NCBI GenBank assembly: GCA_947463105.1
Contig: CANHSD010000054.1
Location: forward strand, 1-13,367
Source: Chitinophagaceae bacterium
GTDB taxonomy: Bacteria; Bacteroidota; Bacteroidia; Chitinophagales; Chitinophagaceae
DNA: 13,367 bases
Reading direction: 5' to 3'
Under the pieces are notes generated by a model. That model was not told the origin of the DNA, did no database searches, and saw only the letters and a program-made list of their open reading frames with translations. Positions 7,241 through 13,367 of this stretch are shown one piece after another. The translations under genes and the position numbers were made by a program. Every line of letters starts with the position of its first letter. The first letter of the stretch is position 1.

Positions 7241-8446
7241 TCATAGCTCCAAGAGGGTCTTGACAGGATCCTTTCCAAACAACAACAACTCAGGATTCTC
7301 CAGCAATTCCTTCACCTTTACAAGGAAGCCCACGCTCTCCTTTCCATCGATGATGCGGTGATCATAACTCAGTGCAAGGTACATCATTGGTCTGGCAACA
7401 ATCTGACCCTTGATGACCACTGCACGCTCCTCAATCTTGTGCATGCCGAGGATGGCGGACTGTGGAATATTGATGATGGGTGTACTGAGCAATGAACCGA
7501 ATACACCACCATTGGTGATGGTGAAAGTACCGCCCTGCATTTCTTCGAGGGTGAGCTTGTTGTCTCTTGCCTTTGTAGCCAATTCTACAACCTTCTTTTC
7601 AATATCTGCCATAGACAAAGACTCGGCATTCCTGATCACAGGAACAACCAATCCTTTAGGAGCGGAGACTGCTATTGAAATATCGCAATAATCATGGTAA
7701 ACAAGCTCTTCATTGCTGATATAAGCATTTACTGCAGGAAACTCCTGCAAAGCATAGGCACAAGCCTTGGTGAAAAAGCTCATGAATCCGAGACCAACAC
7801 CATGCTTTTCCTTGAATTTGTCTTTGTATTTGGCCCTCACTTCCATTACAAAGCCCATGTCCACTTCATTGAAGGTGGTGAGCATGGCCGTAGTATTTTT
7901 CGCTTCAACCAACCTGCGCGAAATGGTCTTGCGCAATTGTGTCATTTTCTCTTTGCGCTCACCCCTGGTGAACATTTCAGCACCTGGCTTTCTGCCCGGA
8001 TTAGAAATGGCTTCCAGTACATCCTGCTTCAGGATCTTTCCTCCAGTACCGGTAGCTGCGATGCCTTTGGCATCAACCTTCTTGTCTGCAATGATAGCAG
8101 CAGCAACAGGGCTGGCCTTGAGGTCTGATTTGGCAGCAGGTGATGCCTCAGGTGCTGCAGCCTTGGCAGTTTTTTCTGCTTTGGCTTCTGCTGGAAGATC
8201 TGCAGGCCTTTCAGCTTTCTCATCAATCGAACAAACAATATCCCCAATCGCAAGCGTATCGCCTTCCTGCACCTTAATTGTCAGGATGCCGGCCTGCTCA
8301 GCGTTGATTTCAAAGGTTGCTTTTTCACTTTCGATTTCTGCAAGCACTTCATCCCGCTCAACCCATTGTCCATCTTTTTTCAGCCATTTGGCAAGGCTTA
8401 CTTCACTGATCGACTCTCCTACTGTTGGCACTTTGATTTCTATCAT
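7241..8446 (-). CDS. odhB: 2-oxoglutarate dehydrogenase E2, dihydrolipoyllysine-residue succinyltransferase
   Basis: 401 residues when begun at the ATG at 8446 ([14 protein letters not shown]). A longer frame reaches a TTG at 8476, but that TTG is part of a -7-like box and adds a non-homologous tail, so the ATG is preferred. The N-terminal lipoyl domain (1-76) has the lipoyl-lysine Lys42 in ESEKATF. A linker rich in Ala, Lys and Pro (77-110) leads to the peripheral-subunit-binding domain (about 111-148). The catalytic acyltransferase domain (about 165-401) carries the active-site SYDHRIIDG with His363 and Asp367. It transfers succinyl groups to CoA as the core of the 2-oxoglutarate dehydrogenase complex in the TCA cycle. 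The adjacent odhA and the [14 protein letters not shown] features fit the OGDH rather than the pyruvate dehydrogenase E2. Also called sucB. Confidence 0.96.
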   Translation of the reverse strand: MIEIKVPTVGESISEVSLAKWLKKDGQWVERDEVLAEIESEKATFEINAEQAGILTIKVQEGDTLAIGDIVCSIDEKAERPADLPAEAKAEKTAKAAAPEASPAAKSDLKASPVAAAIIADKKVDAKGIAATGTGGKILKQDVLEAISNPGRKPGAEMFTRGERKEKMTQLRKTISRRLVEAKNTTAMLTTFNEVDMGFVMEVRAKYKDKFKEKHGVGLGFMSFFTKACAYALQEFPAVNAYISNEELVYHDYCDISIAVSAPKGLVVPVIRNAESLSMADIEKKVVELATKARDNKLTLEEMQGGTFTITNGGVFGSLLSTPIINIPQSAILGMHKIEERAVVIKGQIVARPMMYLALSYDHRIIDGKESVGFLVKVKELLENPELLLFGKDPVKTLLEL

Positions 8447-8473
8447 AACAATCTTTTGAAAATTTTGGTCATC

Positions 8474-8481
8474 CAAATTTA
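8474..8481 (-). promoter_or_regulatory. Candidate -7 box (TAAATTTG) between odhA and odhB
   Basis: Read on the minus strand, TAAATTTG matches TAnnTTTG and its first three bases are the odhA stop codon. It lies 27 bases ahead of the odhB ATG. No TTG is seen at -33. It may be an internal promoter for odhB and the methyltransferase gene, or a chance match in AT-rich spacer. Confidence 0.3.
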
Positions 8482-11211
8482 AAATGAAAAGGCCTTATTG
8501 ATGATTTCCTCCTGCTCCGCAGCATGCACCTTATTAAAACCGGTAGCGGTAGCGGCACTGGCTGTTCTTGCAATGATGTTAAAAGCAATTGCATCCAAAT
8601 TCATGCGCAAGAACGAAGCAGCGCCCATGTTCATTGGTTCTTCCTGAACCCATGTCCATGCTGCATTGCCATATTTTTTCTTGGCTGCTTCAAGTTGTTT
8701 GACCGGCAATGGATACACCTGCTCAAGGCGAACAATCGCAACATTTCCAATTGCATTCTTTACCCTGTAATCATGCAGGTCGAAATATATTTTACCGGTG
8801 CAGAACAAGACTTGCTTTACATCTGCTGAATCAACTGTATCGTCAATCAGTTCCTGGAATCCACCACTGGTAAATTCAGCAACGGTTGAATAGGTGCCAG
8901 GATGCCTGAGGTTGGCCTTGGGTGAGAAATTAATCATTGGCTTCCTGAACTGCCAAGTCAATTGGCGCCTGAGTGCATGAAACAAGTTGGCTGCTGTGGT
9001 GACATTGGTGATCACCATGTTCAATTCCGCACACATCTGCAGGAACCTTTCCATGCGGGCACTGCTGTGTTCTGGTCCCTGGCCTTCATATCCATGCGGG
9101 AGCAACATGACCAGTCCGTTCATCCTGTTCCATTTCTGCTCGGCTGCAGAGATGAACTGGTCAATCATGGTTTGTGCACCATTGGAAAAGTCTCCAAACT
9201 GTGCTTCCCAAAGCACCAGCACTTCTGGATTGGCCAATGCATATCCATATTCAAATCCAAGCACACCATACTCACTCAACAGTGAATTATAAATCCTGAA
9301 TTTCCCTTTTGCACCTGGAATATTTGCAAGCCTGTTGTACTGTTCGTCTGTATTTTCATCCAACAAGACTGCATGCCTGTGGCTAAAGGTTCCCCGCTTT
9401 ACATCCTGCCCACTCATCCTTACTTCTTTCCCATCTGCCAATAAACTCGCGTATGCCAACAATTCTCCTGTTGCCCAATCCACCTTGTTTTCTTTTTGCA
9501 GCAAGCCATGTTTGTCTTGCAAAAGCTTTTCAATTTTTTTCAATGGCTTGAAACCTTCGGGAATCAACATGATCGCATCAAAAAGGGCTTTGAACTGCGT
9601 TTCCTCAATTGCTGTAGAGGGCGATGCATCAAAGTCTGCAGCAACAGCCTTTCTCAATGTTTTCCACACCAGCTCAGGAGCCTGATAATGGTATGGAAGA
9701 GGATGTTGCTTCACTTCATCCAAGCGCTCCTGCAAATCACTCCAGAACTTTTTCTCAAGGTCATTGGCCATTGACTTGATTTCCGGGTTTTCATGCTTCT
9801 GCAAATGAGCAACATAATTTTCCCTCGGATTGGGGTGCTTCTCAATGATAGAATATAGATGTGGCTGGGTGAACTTGGGATCATCACCCTCATTATGGCC
9901 ATGCTTTCTGTAACAGACCATGTCTATGAAAACATCGCTGTTGAATTGCTGCCTGTACCGTGTGGCAATTTCCATGCACTTAACAACTGCTTCAGGATCG
10001 TCCCCATTGACATGCATCACAGGTGCATGCACCATGGCTGCCAGTGAAGTACAATAGTCAGCAGTCCTTGCATCTTCAAAATTAGTGGTGAAACCAATCT
10101 GGTTGTTGATCACAAAATGAATGGTACCACCTGTGGAGTAGCCATCCAAACCAGACATCTGGAGAATCTCATATACGATGCCCTGCCCGGCGATGGAGGC
10201 ATCACCATGGATCAAAACCGGCAAGATGGAATCATACTGGCTTGCATACATGGCATCGGCCTTGGCCCTTGAAAAACCCAGTACAACTGGATCAACCGCC
10301 TCAAGGTGTGAGGGGTTGGGCATCAGTTTCAGAGAAATCGACTTTCCTGAAAGGGTAACCACATCACTACCATATCCAAGATGGTATTTGACATCACCGC
10401 TACCCATGGTTTGGTCTGGCTTTGACTTGCCCTCAAATTCGCTGAAAATATGCTCATAGGTCTTGCCCATGATATTCGCCAAAACATTGAGCCTTCCTCT
10501 GTGCGCCATGCCTATGACTACTTCCTGAACACCTTGCTCACTGGCAATGTTGATCATGGCATCCAATGCCGCAATGGTTGTTTCTCCACCTTCGAGTGAA
10601 AAACGCTTTTGTCCTATGTATTTGGTATGCAGAAATTTCTCAAAAATAACACCCTGGTTCAGCTTCTCCAGGATCCTTGTTTTCTTGTCCAATGAAAGCG
10701 GACGGGGAAACTTGTTCTCCATCTCATCGGTGAGAAAGTTGATTTTCTCCTGGCTGCTGATGTATTTGAACTCTATCCCAACATGGTTTGCATAGCATTT
10801 TATCAAGTGGGATTGTATCTCTCTCAGTGTAACTGTACCCAGTCCGATGAGGTTTCCTGCGTAAAAACCAGCATCCAGGTCAGCTTCAGACAGTCCGAAA
10901 AATCCAAGATCAAGGTTTGCCCCCCTGTCTTTTCTCTCACGAATAGGGTTGGTCTTGGAGATGAGATGACCCTTGTTCCTGTACCCCAGGATCAGGCGGT
11001 ACACGCCCAATTCTTTTCTCCAATCAATGTCTCCACCTGCTGCAACTGCGGCAGTAGAAGGTTTTCCCTGCACCTGGGTTACGGCAAAATCAAAACCTTC
11101 AAAGAATTTGCGGAGGTCAGGATCAATGCTTTCAGGGGAGCGGGAGAAGTCCTGATACAGCTGTTCAATATAGGACGGATGCGATGATGTTATGTAAGAA
11201 AAATCCTTCAT
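8479..11211 (-). CDS. odhA: 2-oxoglutarate dehydrogenase E1 component
   Basis: 910 residues, close to the 933 of Escherichia coli SucA. This thiamine-diphosphate enzyme decarboxylates 2-oxoglutarate and passes the succinyl group to E2. The order of parts is: N-terminal E2-binding segment ([18 protein letters not shown], 13-30), dehydrogenase E1 domain (about 190-510), transketolase-like pyrimidine domain (about 577-772) and C-terminal domain. Visible residues include His237 in [11 protein letters not shown] and His302 in [11 protein letters not shown] (the E. coli active-site histidines 260 and 298 lie in such motifs), the diphosphate-binding motif GDASIAGQG (336-344) to [11 protein letters not shown] (366-376), and HGHNEGDDP (437-445). 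The pyrimidine domain has [12 protein letters not shown] and [16 protein letters not shown]. Only 32 bases separate it from odhB, so the two form an operon. No E3 gene lies in the window. Also called sucA. Confidence 0.97.
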   Translation of the reverse strand: MKDFSYITSSHPSYIEQLYQDFSRSPESIDPDLRKFFEGFDFAVTQVQGKPSTAAVAAGGDIDWRKELGVYRLILGYRNKGHLISKTNPIRERKDRGANLDLGFFGLSEADLDAGFYAGNLIGLGTVTLREIQSHLIKCYANHVGIEFKYISSQEKINFLTDEMENKFPRPLSLDKKTRILEKLNQGVIFEKFLHTKYIGQKRFSLEGGETTIAALDAMINIASEQGVQEVVIGMAHRGRLNVLANIMGKTYEHIFSEFEGKSKPDQTMGSGDVKYHLGYGSDVVTLSGKSISLKLMPNPSHLEAVDPVVLGFSRAKADAMYASQYDSILPVLIHGDASIAGQGIVYEILQMSGLDGYSTGGTIHFVINNQIGFTTNFEDARTADYCTSLAAMVHAPVMHVNGDDPEAVVKCMEIATRYRQQFNSDVFIDMVCYRKHGHNEGDDPKFTQPHLYSIIEKHPNPRENYVAHLQKHENPEIKSMANDLEKKFWSDLQERLDEVKQHPLPYHYQAPELVWKTLRKAVAADFDASPSTAIEETQFKALFDAIMLIPEGFKPLKKIEKLLQDKHGLLQKENKVDWATGELLAYASLLADGKEVRMSGQDVKRGTFSHRHAVLLDENTDEQYNRLANIPGAKGKFRIYNSLLSEYGVLGFEYGYALANPEVLVLWEAQFGDFSNGAQTMIDQFISAAEQKWNRMNGLVMLLPHGYEGQGPEHSSARMERFLQMCAELNMVITNVTTAANLFHALRRQLTWQFRKPMINFSPKANLRHPGTYSTVAEFTSGGFQELIDDTVDSADVKQVLFCTGKIYFDLHDYRVKNAIGNVAIVRLEQVYPLPVKQLEAAKKKYGNAAWTWVQEEPMNMGAASFLRMNLDAIAFNIIARTASAATATGFNKVHAAEQEEIINKAFSF

Positions 11212-11248
11212 GGGAAGACACTAAAAGGTTGAATGACAAAACTGTGCG

Positions 11249-11256
11249 CAAATATC
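11249..11256 (-). promoter_or_regulatory. Possible -7 box (GATATTTG) of odhA
   Basis: On the minus strand GATATTTG matches TAnnTTTG at all fixed positions but one (G for the first T), 37 bases before the odhA ATG. It abuts a short imperfect palindrome GTTCA-TT-TGAAC (11257-11268). No TTG is found at -33. It is the best candidate between odhA and rpsT on this strand, but weak. Confidence 0.3.
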
Positions 11257-11330
11257 GTTCATTTGAACTGAAAAAATAACAGGAATCTTCAAGTATAAAT
11301 CAATCAATTTCATTTAAAAAAGGCTTAATT

Positions 11331-11361
11331 TTGGAAGATATCGGGAATTGTATTACATTTG
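11331..11361 (+). promoter_or_regulatory. Promoter of rpsT: TTG (-33), 20 bases, TACATTTG (-7)
   Basis: TTG at 11331-11333 within TTTTGG is followed after 20 bases by TACATTTG at 11354-11361, a full Bacteroidota sigma-factor (SigABfr-type) promoter with consensus -7 box. Transcription should begin about 11366-11369, giving a leader of about 20 bases before the rpsT ATG at 11388. This is the cleanest promoter in the window, as expected for a ribosomal protein gene. Confidence 0.8.
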
Positions 11362-11387
11362 CATCCCGTTTAAAAGAAAATACAAAG

Positions 11388-11645
11388 ATGGCAAATCATA
11401 AGGCAACCAAGAAGGATGTACGTCAGGTAGCTAAGCGCAGAGAGAAAAACCGTTACCAGGGTAAAACCACCCGTAACATGATGCGTGATCTTCGCGCAAC
11501 TACTGATGCAGCTGCAGCAACAGAAACACTTCCAAGTGTATTGAGCAAAATCGATAAACTTGCAAAGAAGGGTGTAATCCACAAGAACAAGGCCGCTAAC
11601 CTGAAAAGCAAGCTGACCAAAGCTGTGGCCAGCAAGGCAGCCTAA
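11388..11645 (+). CDS. rpsT: 30S ribosomal protein bS20
   Basis: 85 residues, the family's normal size, and strongly basic. The start [19 protein letters not shown] and the later segment [20 protein letters not shown] are the S20 signatures; the protein folds as a bundle of long helices that binds 16S rRNA in the body of the small subunit during early assembly. The open frame reaches back to a TTG at 11331, but that TTG is the -33 promoter element, so the ATG at 11388 is the true start. The gene has its own promoter and is followed by a strong hairpin terminator, so it is probably a single-gene unit, divergent from odhA. Confidence 0.98.
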   Translation: MANHKATKKDVRQVAKRREKNRYQGKTTRNMMRDLRATTDAAAATETLPSVLSKIDKLAKKGVIHKNKAANLKSKLTKAVASKAA

Positions 11646-11667
11646 TCTGCTTCCGTAAATATTTTTG

Positions 11668-11700
11668 AAAAGAACATCCCACAAGGATGTTCTTTTTTCT
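11668..11700 (+). terminator. Intrinsic terminator after rpsT
   Basis: A perfect 12-bp stem, AAAAGAACATCC (11668-11679) with GGATGTTCTTTT (11685-11696), closes a 5-base loop CACAA and runs into a T-rich tail (TTCTTTTA). It lies 22 bases after the rpsT stop. A-tract and U-tract on both sides mean it could also work in the other direction, but no gene ends there on the minus strand. Confidence 0.9.
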
Positions 11701-11731
11701 TTTACCCTATCCTCCAGTTCCCCTAAATCTT

Positions 11732-11739
11732 TACCTTCG
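11732..11739 (+). promoter_or_regulatory. Candidate -7 box (TACCTTCG) of guaA
   Basis: TACCTTCG matches TAnnTTTG except C for the third T. It ends 9 bases before the guaA ATG at 11749, much as the mnmA box lies before its ATG. No TTG is found at -33. Because the rpsT terminator lies just upstream, guaA needs its own promoter and this is the best candidate. Confidence 0.4.
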
Positions 11740-11748
11740 CTTCTATCT

Positions 11749-13284
11749 ATGACAGAAAAAATTCTCATCCTCGATTTTGGTTCCCAGTACACCCAATTGA
11801 TCGCCCGTGCAGTCAGGGAAGCCAATGTATATTGTGAAATTGTACCTTATCACAAGAACATCGAATTCAGTCCAGACCTGAAGGGGGTCATCCTTTCAGG
11901 ATCACCATTTTCTGTGAATGATCCCAATGCTCCGGAGGTAGACATCAAGGCTATCGCTACACAGCGCAATGTATTGGGTATTTGTTATGGAGCACAGCTC
12001 ACAGCAAAATCCTTCGGGGGCCGTGTTGAGCGGTCTGAAAAAAGGGAATACGGCAGGGCTATCCTGCAAACCAATATTGAAAATGTTTTGCTGGCTTCGG
12101 TTCCTGAAACTTCTCAGGTGTGGATGAGCCATGGCGATTCCATTTTGGAACTTCCTCATAATGCGACCTTACTGGCAACCACAAATTCTATCCCCATTGC
12201 CGCTTTCAAGGTAGACGAGCCTGGCTGCAATGAAATATTTGGCCTTCAGTTCCACCCTGAGGTTTACCACTCTGAATACGGTAAAAAAATCATCCAGAAT
12301 TTTCTCTATACCGTTTGTGGATGCAGTGGAGACTGGACACCCGCGCATTTTATCACGGACACTGTCGAGGCATTGAAAAAACAAATTGGCGACAAAAAAG
12401 TGGTGATGGCACTCAGCGGTGGCGTTGACTCTACTGTTGCTGCAACCCTTATCCACAGGGCCATTGGCAAAAATCTGTTCGGGATTTTTGTTGACAATGG
12501 TGTGCTGAGGAAAGATGAATTTGAAGCAGTACTCAAAACTTATGAAGTCCTGGACCTCAATGTAAAAGGGGTTGATGCGAAGCGTGAATTTTATGGAGCG
12601 CTGAATGGCCTGAGCAATCCGGAAGAAAAAAGAAAAGCCATCGGCAGAACCTTTATTGAAATTTTTGACCAGGAAGCCCAATCATTGACAGACATTTCCT
12701 TCCTGGGGCAAGGCACCATCTACCCAGATGTCATTGAAAGTGTATCTGTACACGGTCCTTCTGTTACGATCAAGTCTCACCACAATGTAGGCGGGCTGCC
12801 AGAAACAATGAAACTCAGTCTGGTAGAGCCTTTGCGCTATCTTTTCAAGGATGAGGTAAGGAAAGTAGGGTTGGAACTGGGCATACCACATGACCTCCTG
12901 TTCAGGCATCCATTTCCTGGGCCTGGACTGGCCATCCGTATCCTTGGTGAAATCACGGAAGAAAAAGTAAGGCTGTTGCAAGAAGCAGACAACATCTACA
13001 TAGCATCCCTGAAGAAACACGATCTCTACAACAAGGTTTGGCAGGCAGGTGCCATCCTGCTTCCTGTCAAGTCTGTTGGAGTTATGGGAGATGAAAGAAC
13101 CTATGAATTCACTGTAGCCCTCCGGGCTGTGACTTCGGTTGATGGCATGACGGCAGACTGGGCCCACCTTCCCTACGAATTCCTTGGAGAAGTATCCAAC
13201 GAAATCATCAACAGGGTCAGGGGCATCAATCGGGTTGTTTACGATATCTCCAGCAAGCCGCCAGCAACCATCGAATGGGAATAA
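11749..13284 (+). CDS. guaA: GMP synthase (glutamine-hydrolysing)
   Basis: 511 residues from the ATG at 11749. The frame extends back to a TTG at 11665, but that would lie within the rpsT terminator and add 28 non-homologous residues. The enzyme turns XMP, glutamine and ATP into GMP, the last step of guanine nucleotide synthesis. The N-terminal class I amidotransferase domain (1-190) has its triad at Cys79 (GICYGAQ), His169 and Glu171 ([11 protein letters not shown]). The ATP pyrophosphatase domain has the PP-loop SGGVDST (223-229), and the C-terminal dimerisation domain contains [16 protein letters not shown] (386-401) and ends KPPATIEWE, as the family does. The class I loop reads GSPFSVND, usual for the family (GGPxSV in many others). 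It follows a terminator and is probably transcribed alone or with the next gene, 17 bases away. Confidence 0.98.
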   Translation: MTEKILILDFGSQYTQLIARAVREANVYCEIVPYHKNIEFSPDLKGVILSGSPFSVNDPNAPEVDIKAIATQRNVLGICYGAQLTAKSFGGRVERSEKREYGRAILQTNIENVLLASVPETSQVWMSHGDSILELPHNATLLATTNSIPIAAFKVDEPGCNEIFGLQFHPEVYHSEYGKKIIQNFLYTVCGCSGDWTPAHFITDTVEALKKQIGDKKVVMALSGGVDSTVAATLIHRAIGKNLFGIFVDNGVLRKDEFEAVLKTYEVLDLNVKGVDAKREFYGALNGLSNPEEKRKAIGRTFIEIFDQEAQSLTDISFLGQGTIYPDVIESVSVHGPSVTIKSHHNVGGLPETMKLSLVEPLRYLFKDEVRKVGLELGIPHDLLFRHPFPGPGLAIRILGEITEEKVRLLQEADNIYIASLKKHDLYNKVWQAGAILLPVKSVGVMGDERTYEFTVALRAVTSVDGMTADWAHLPYEFLGEVSNEIINRVRGINRVVYDISSKPPATIEWE

Positions 13285-13301
13285 TGCTGTAATTTAGTCC
13301 T

Positions 13302-13367
13302 ATGAAAAAGATCTTCCTGCTGTTGTTTGCCCTATCGGGCATGGCCTTGGCCAATGGCCAGGGAAAG
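13302..13367 (+). CDS. N-terminus of an exported protein (3' truncated by window)
   Basis: An ATG at 13302 opens 22 codons to the window edge: MKKIFLLLFALSGMALANGQ then GK. This is a typical Sec signal peptide, with a basic start, a hydrophobic core at 4-16 and a likely cleavage site after ALA (15-17) or after the following NGQ; there is no lipobox cysteine in the part seen. It lies 17 bases after guaA on the same strand. A weak -7-like TAATTTAG (13290-13297) ends 4 bases before the ATG. The mature protein lies outside the window, so the function is unknown. Confidence 0.65.
   Translation, partial: MKKIFLLLFALSGMALANGQGK

Noticed and set aside
7767..8459. 230-codon plus-strand open frame opposite odhB
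   Set aside because: It is the mirror of a clear odhB coding region. The product is a low-complexity Ser/Ala-rich sequence with no family features, and the opposite strand carries all the E2 motifs.
8447..8476. TTG start 10 codons upstream of odhB
   Set aside because: The TTG is the last part of a TAAATTTG box next to the odhA stop. E2 proteins begin at the [12 protein letters not shown] lipoyl domain, which the ATG at 8446 gives directly.
11257..11268. GTTCA-TT-TGAAC palindrome as an operator of odhA
   Set aside because: It is only 5-bp arms and occurs once in the window. Not enough to call a binding site, though its place next to a possible -7 box was noted.
11331..11387. N-terminal extension of rpsT from a TTG
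   Set aside because: The TTG is the -33 promoter element, and bS20 proteins begin MANHK.
11665..11748. 28-residue N-terminal extension of guaA
   Set aside because: It would be translated through the rpsT terminator, and GuaA proteins begin just before ILILDFGSQ.
1..13367. CRISPR arrays, tRNA or rRNA genes, insertion sequences, phage genes
   Set aside because: I looked for regularly spaced repeats, cloverleaf and rRNA-like stretches, terminal inverted repeats and transposase or integrase motifs on both strands and found none.

Overview
The window looks like ordinary chromosome of a Bacteroidota member, most likely Chitinophagaceae or a close relative. The grounds are Bacteroidota-type -7 boxes (TAnnTTTG) before several genes, almost no Shine-Dalgarno sequences, a secreted protease with a type IX secretion C-terminal domain, an N-terminal lipobox lipoprotein, and bS20, GuaA, OdhA, OdhB and MnmA sequences of Bacteroidota flavour. 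The family-level placement is inference; the phylum is fairly safe. There is no mobile element, CRISPR array, tRNA or rRNA, and no gene-free stretch longer than about 180 bases.

Region 1 (1-2430) is a sensory block. It begins with the tail of an unknown AT-rich gene, then a perfect 12-bp hairpin, then an AT-rich gene for a seven-helix membrane protein. That gene overlaps by one base a short HPK7-type histidine kinase (HisKA_3) that has one membrane helix and no sensor domain, and a NarL/LuxR-type response regulator follows. A likely reading is that the seven-helix protein supplies the input the kinase lacks. Base composition changes abruptly at the membrane-protein/kinase junction near 903.

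Region 2 (2490-6034) is a plus-strand run: mnmA (tRNA 2-thiouridylase), overlapping by one base an unknown lipoprotein, then 6 bases later a secreted subtilisin-like protease with a type IX sorting domain. It probably starts from a -7 box only 10 bases before the mnmA ATG.

Region 3 (6024-11211) is a minus-strand run: odhA (2-oxoglutarate dehydrogenase E1), odhB (its E2) and a NOL1/NOP2/Sun-family RNA cytosine-C5 methyltransferase. The last gene converges on the protease gene, with an 11-base overlap of coding ends. OdhA and OdhB catalyse the 2-oxoglutarate to succinyl-CoA step of the TCA cycle; the E3 subunit is not in this window.

Region 4 (11212-13367) has a divergent promoter region, rpsT (ribosomal protein bS20) with a textbook Bacteroidota promoter and a strong terminator, guaA (GMP synthase), and the first 22 codons of a gene for an exported protein.

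Nothing here is clearly a new defence or mobile system. The best leads are the seven-helix/kinase/regulator cassette, with its missing conventional start codon and its composition break, and the repeated 11-mer upstream of two -7 boxes.
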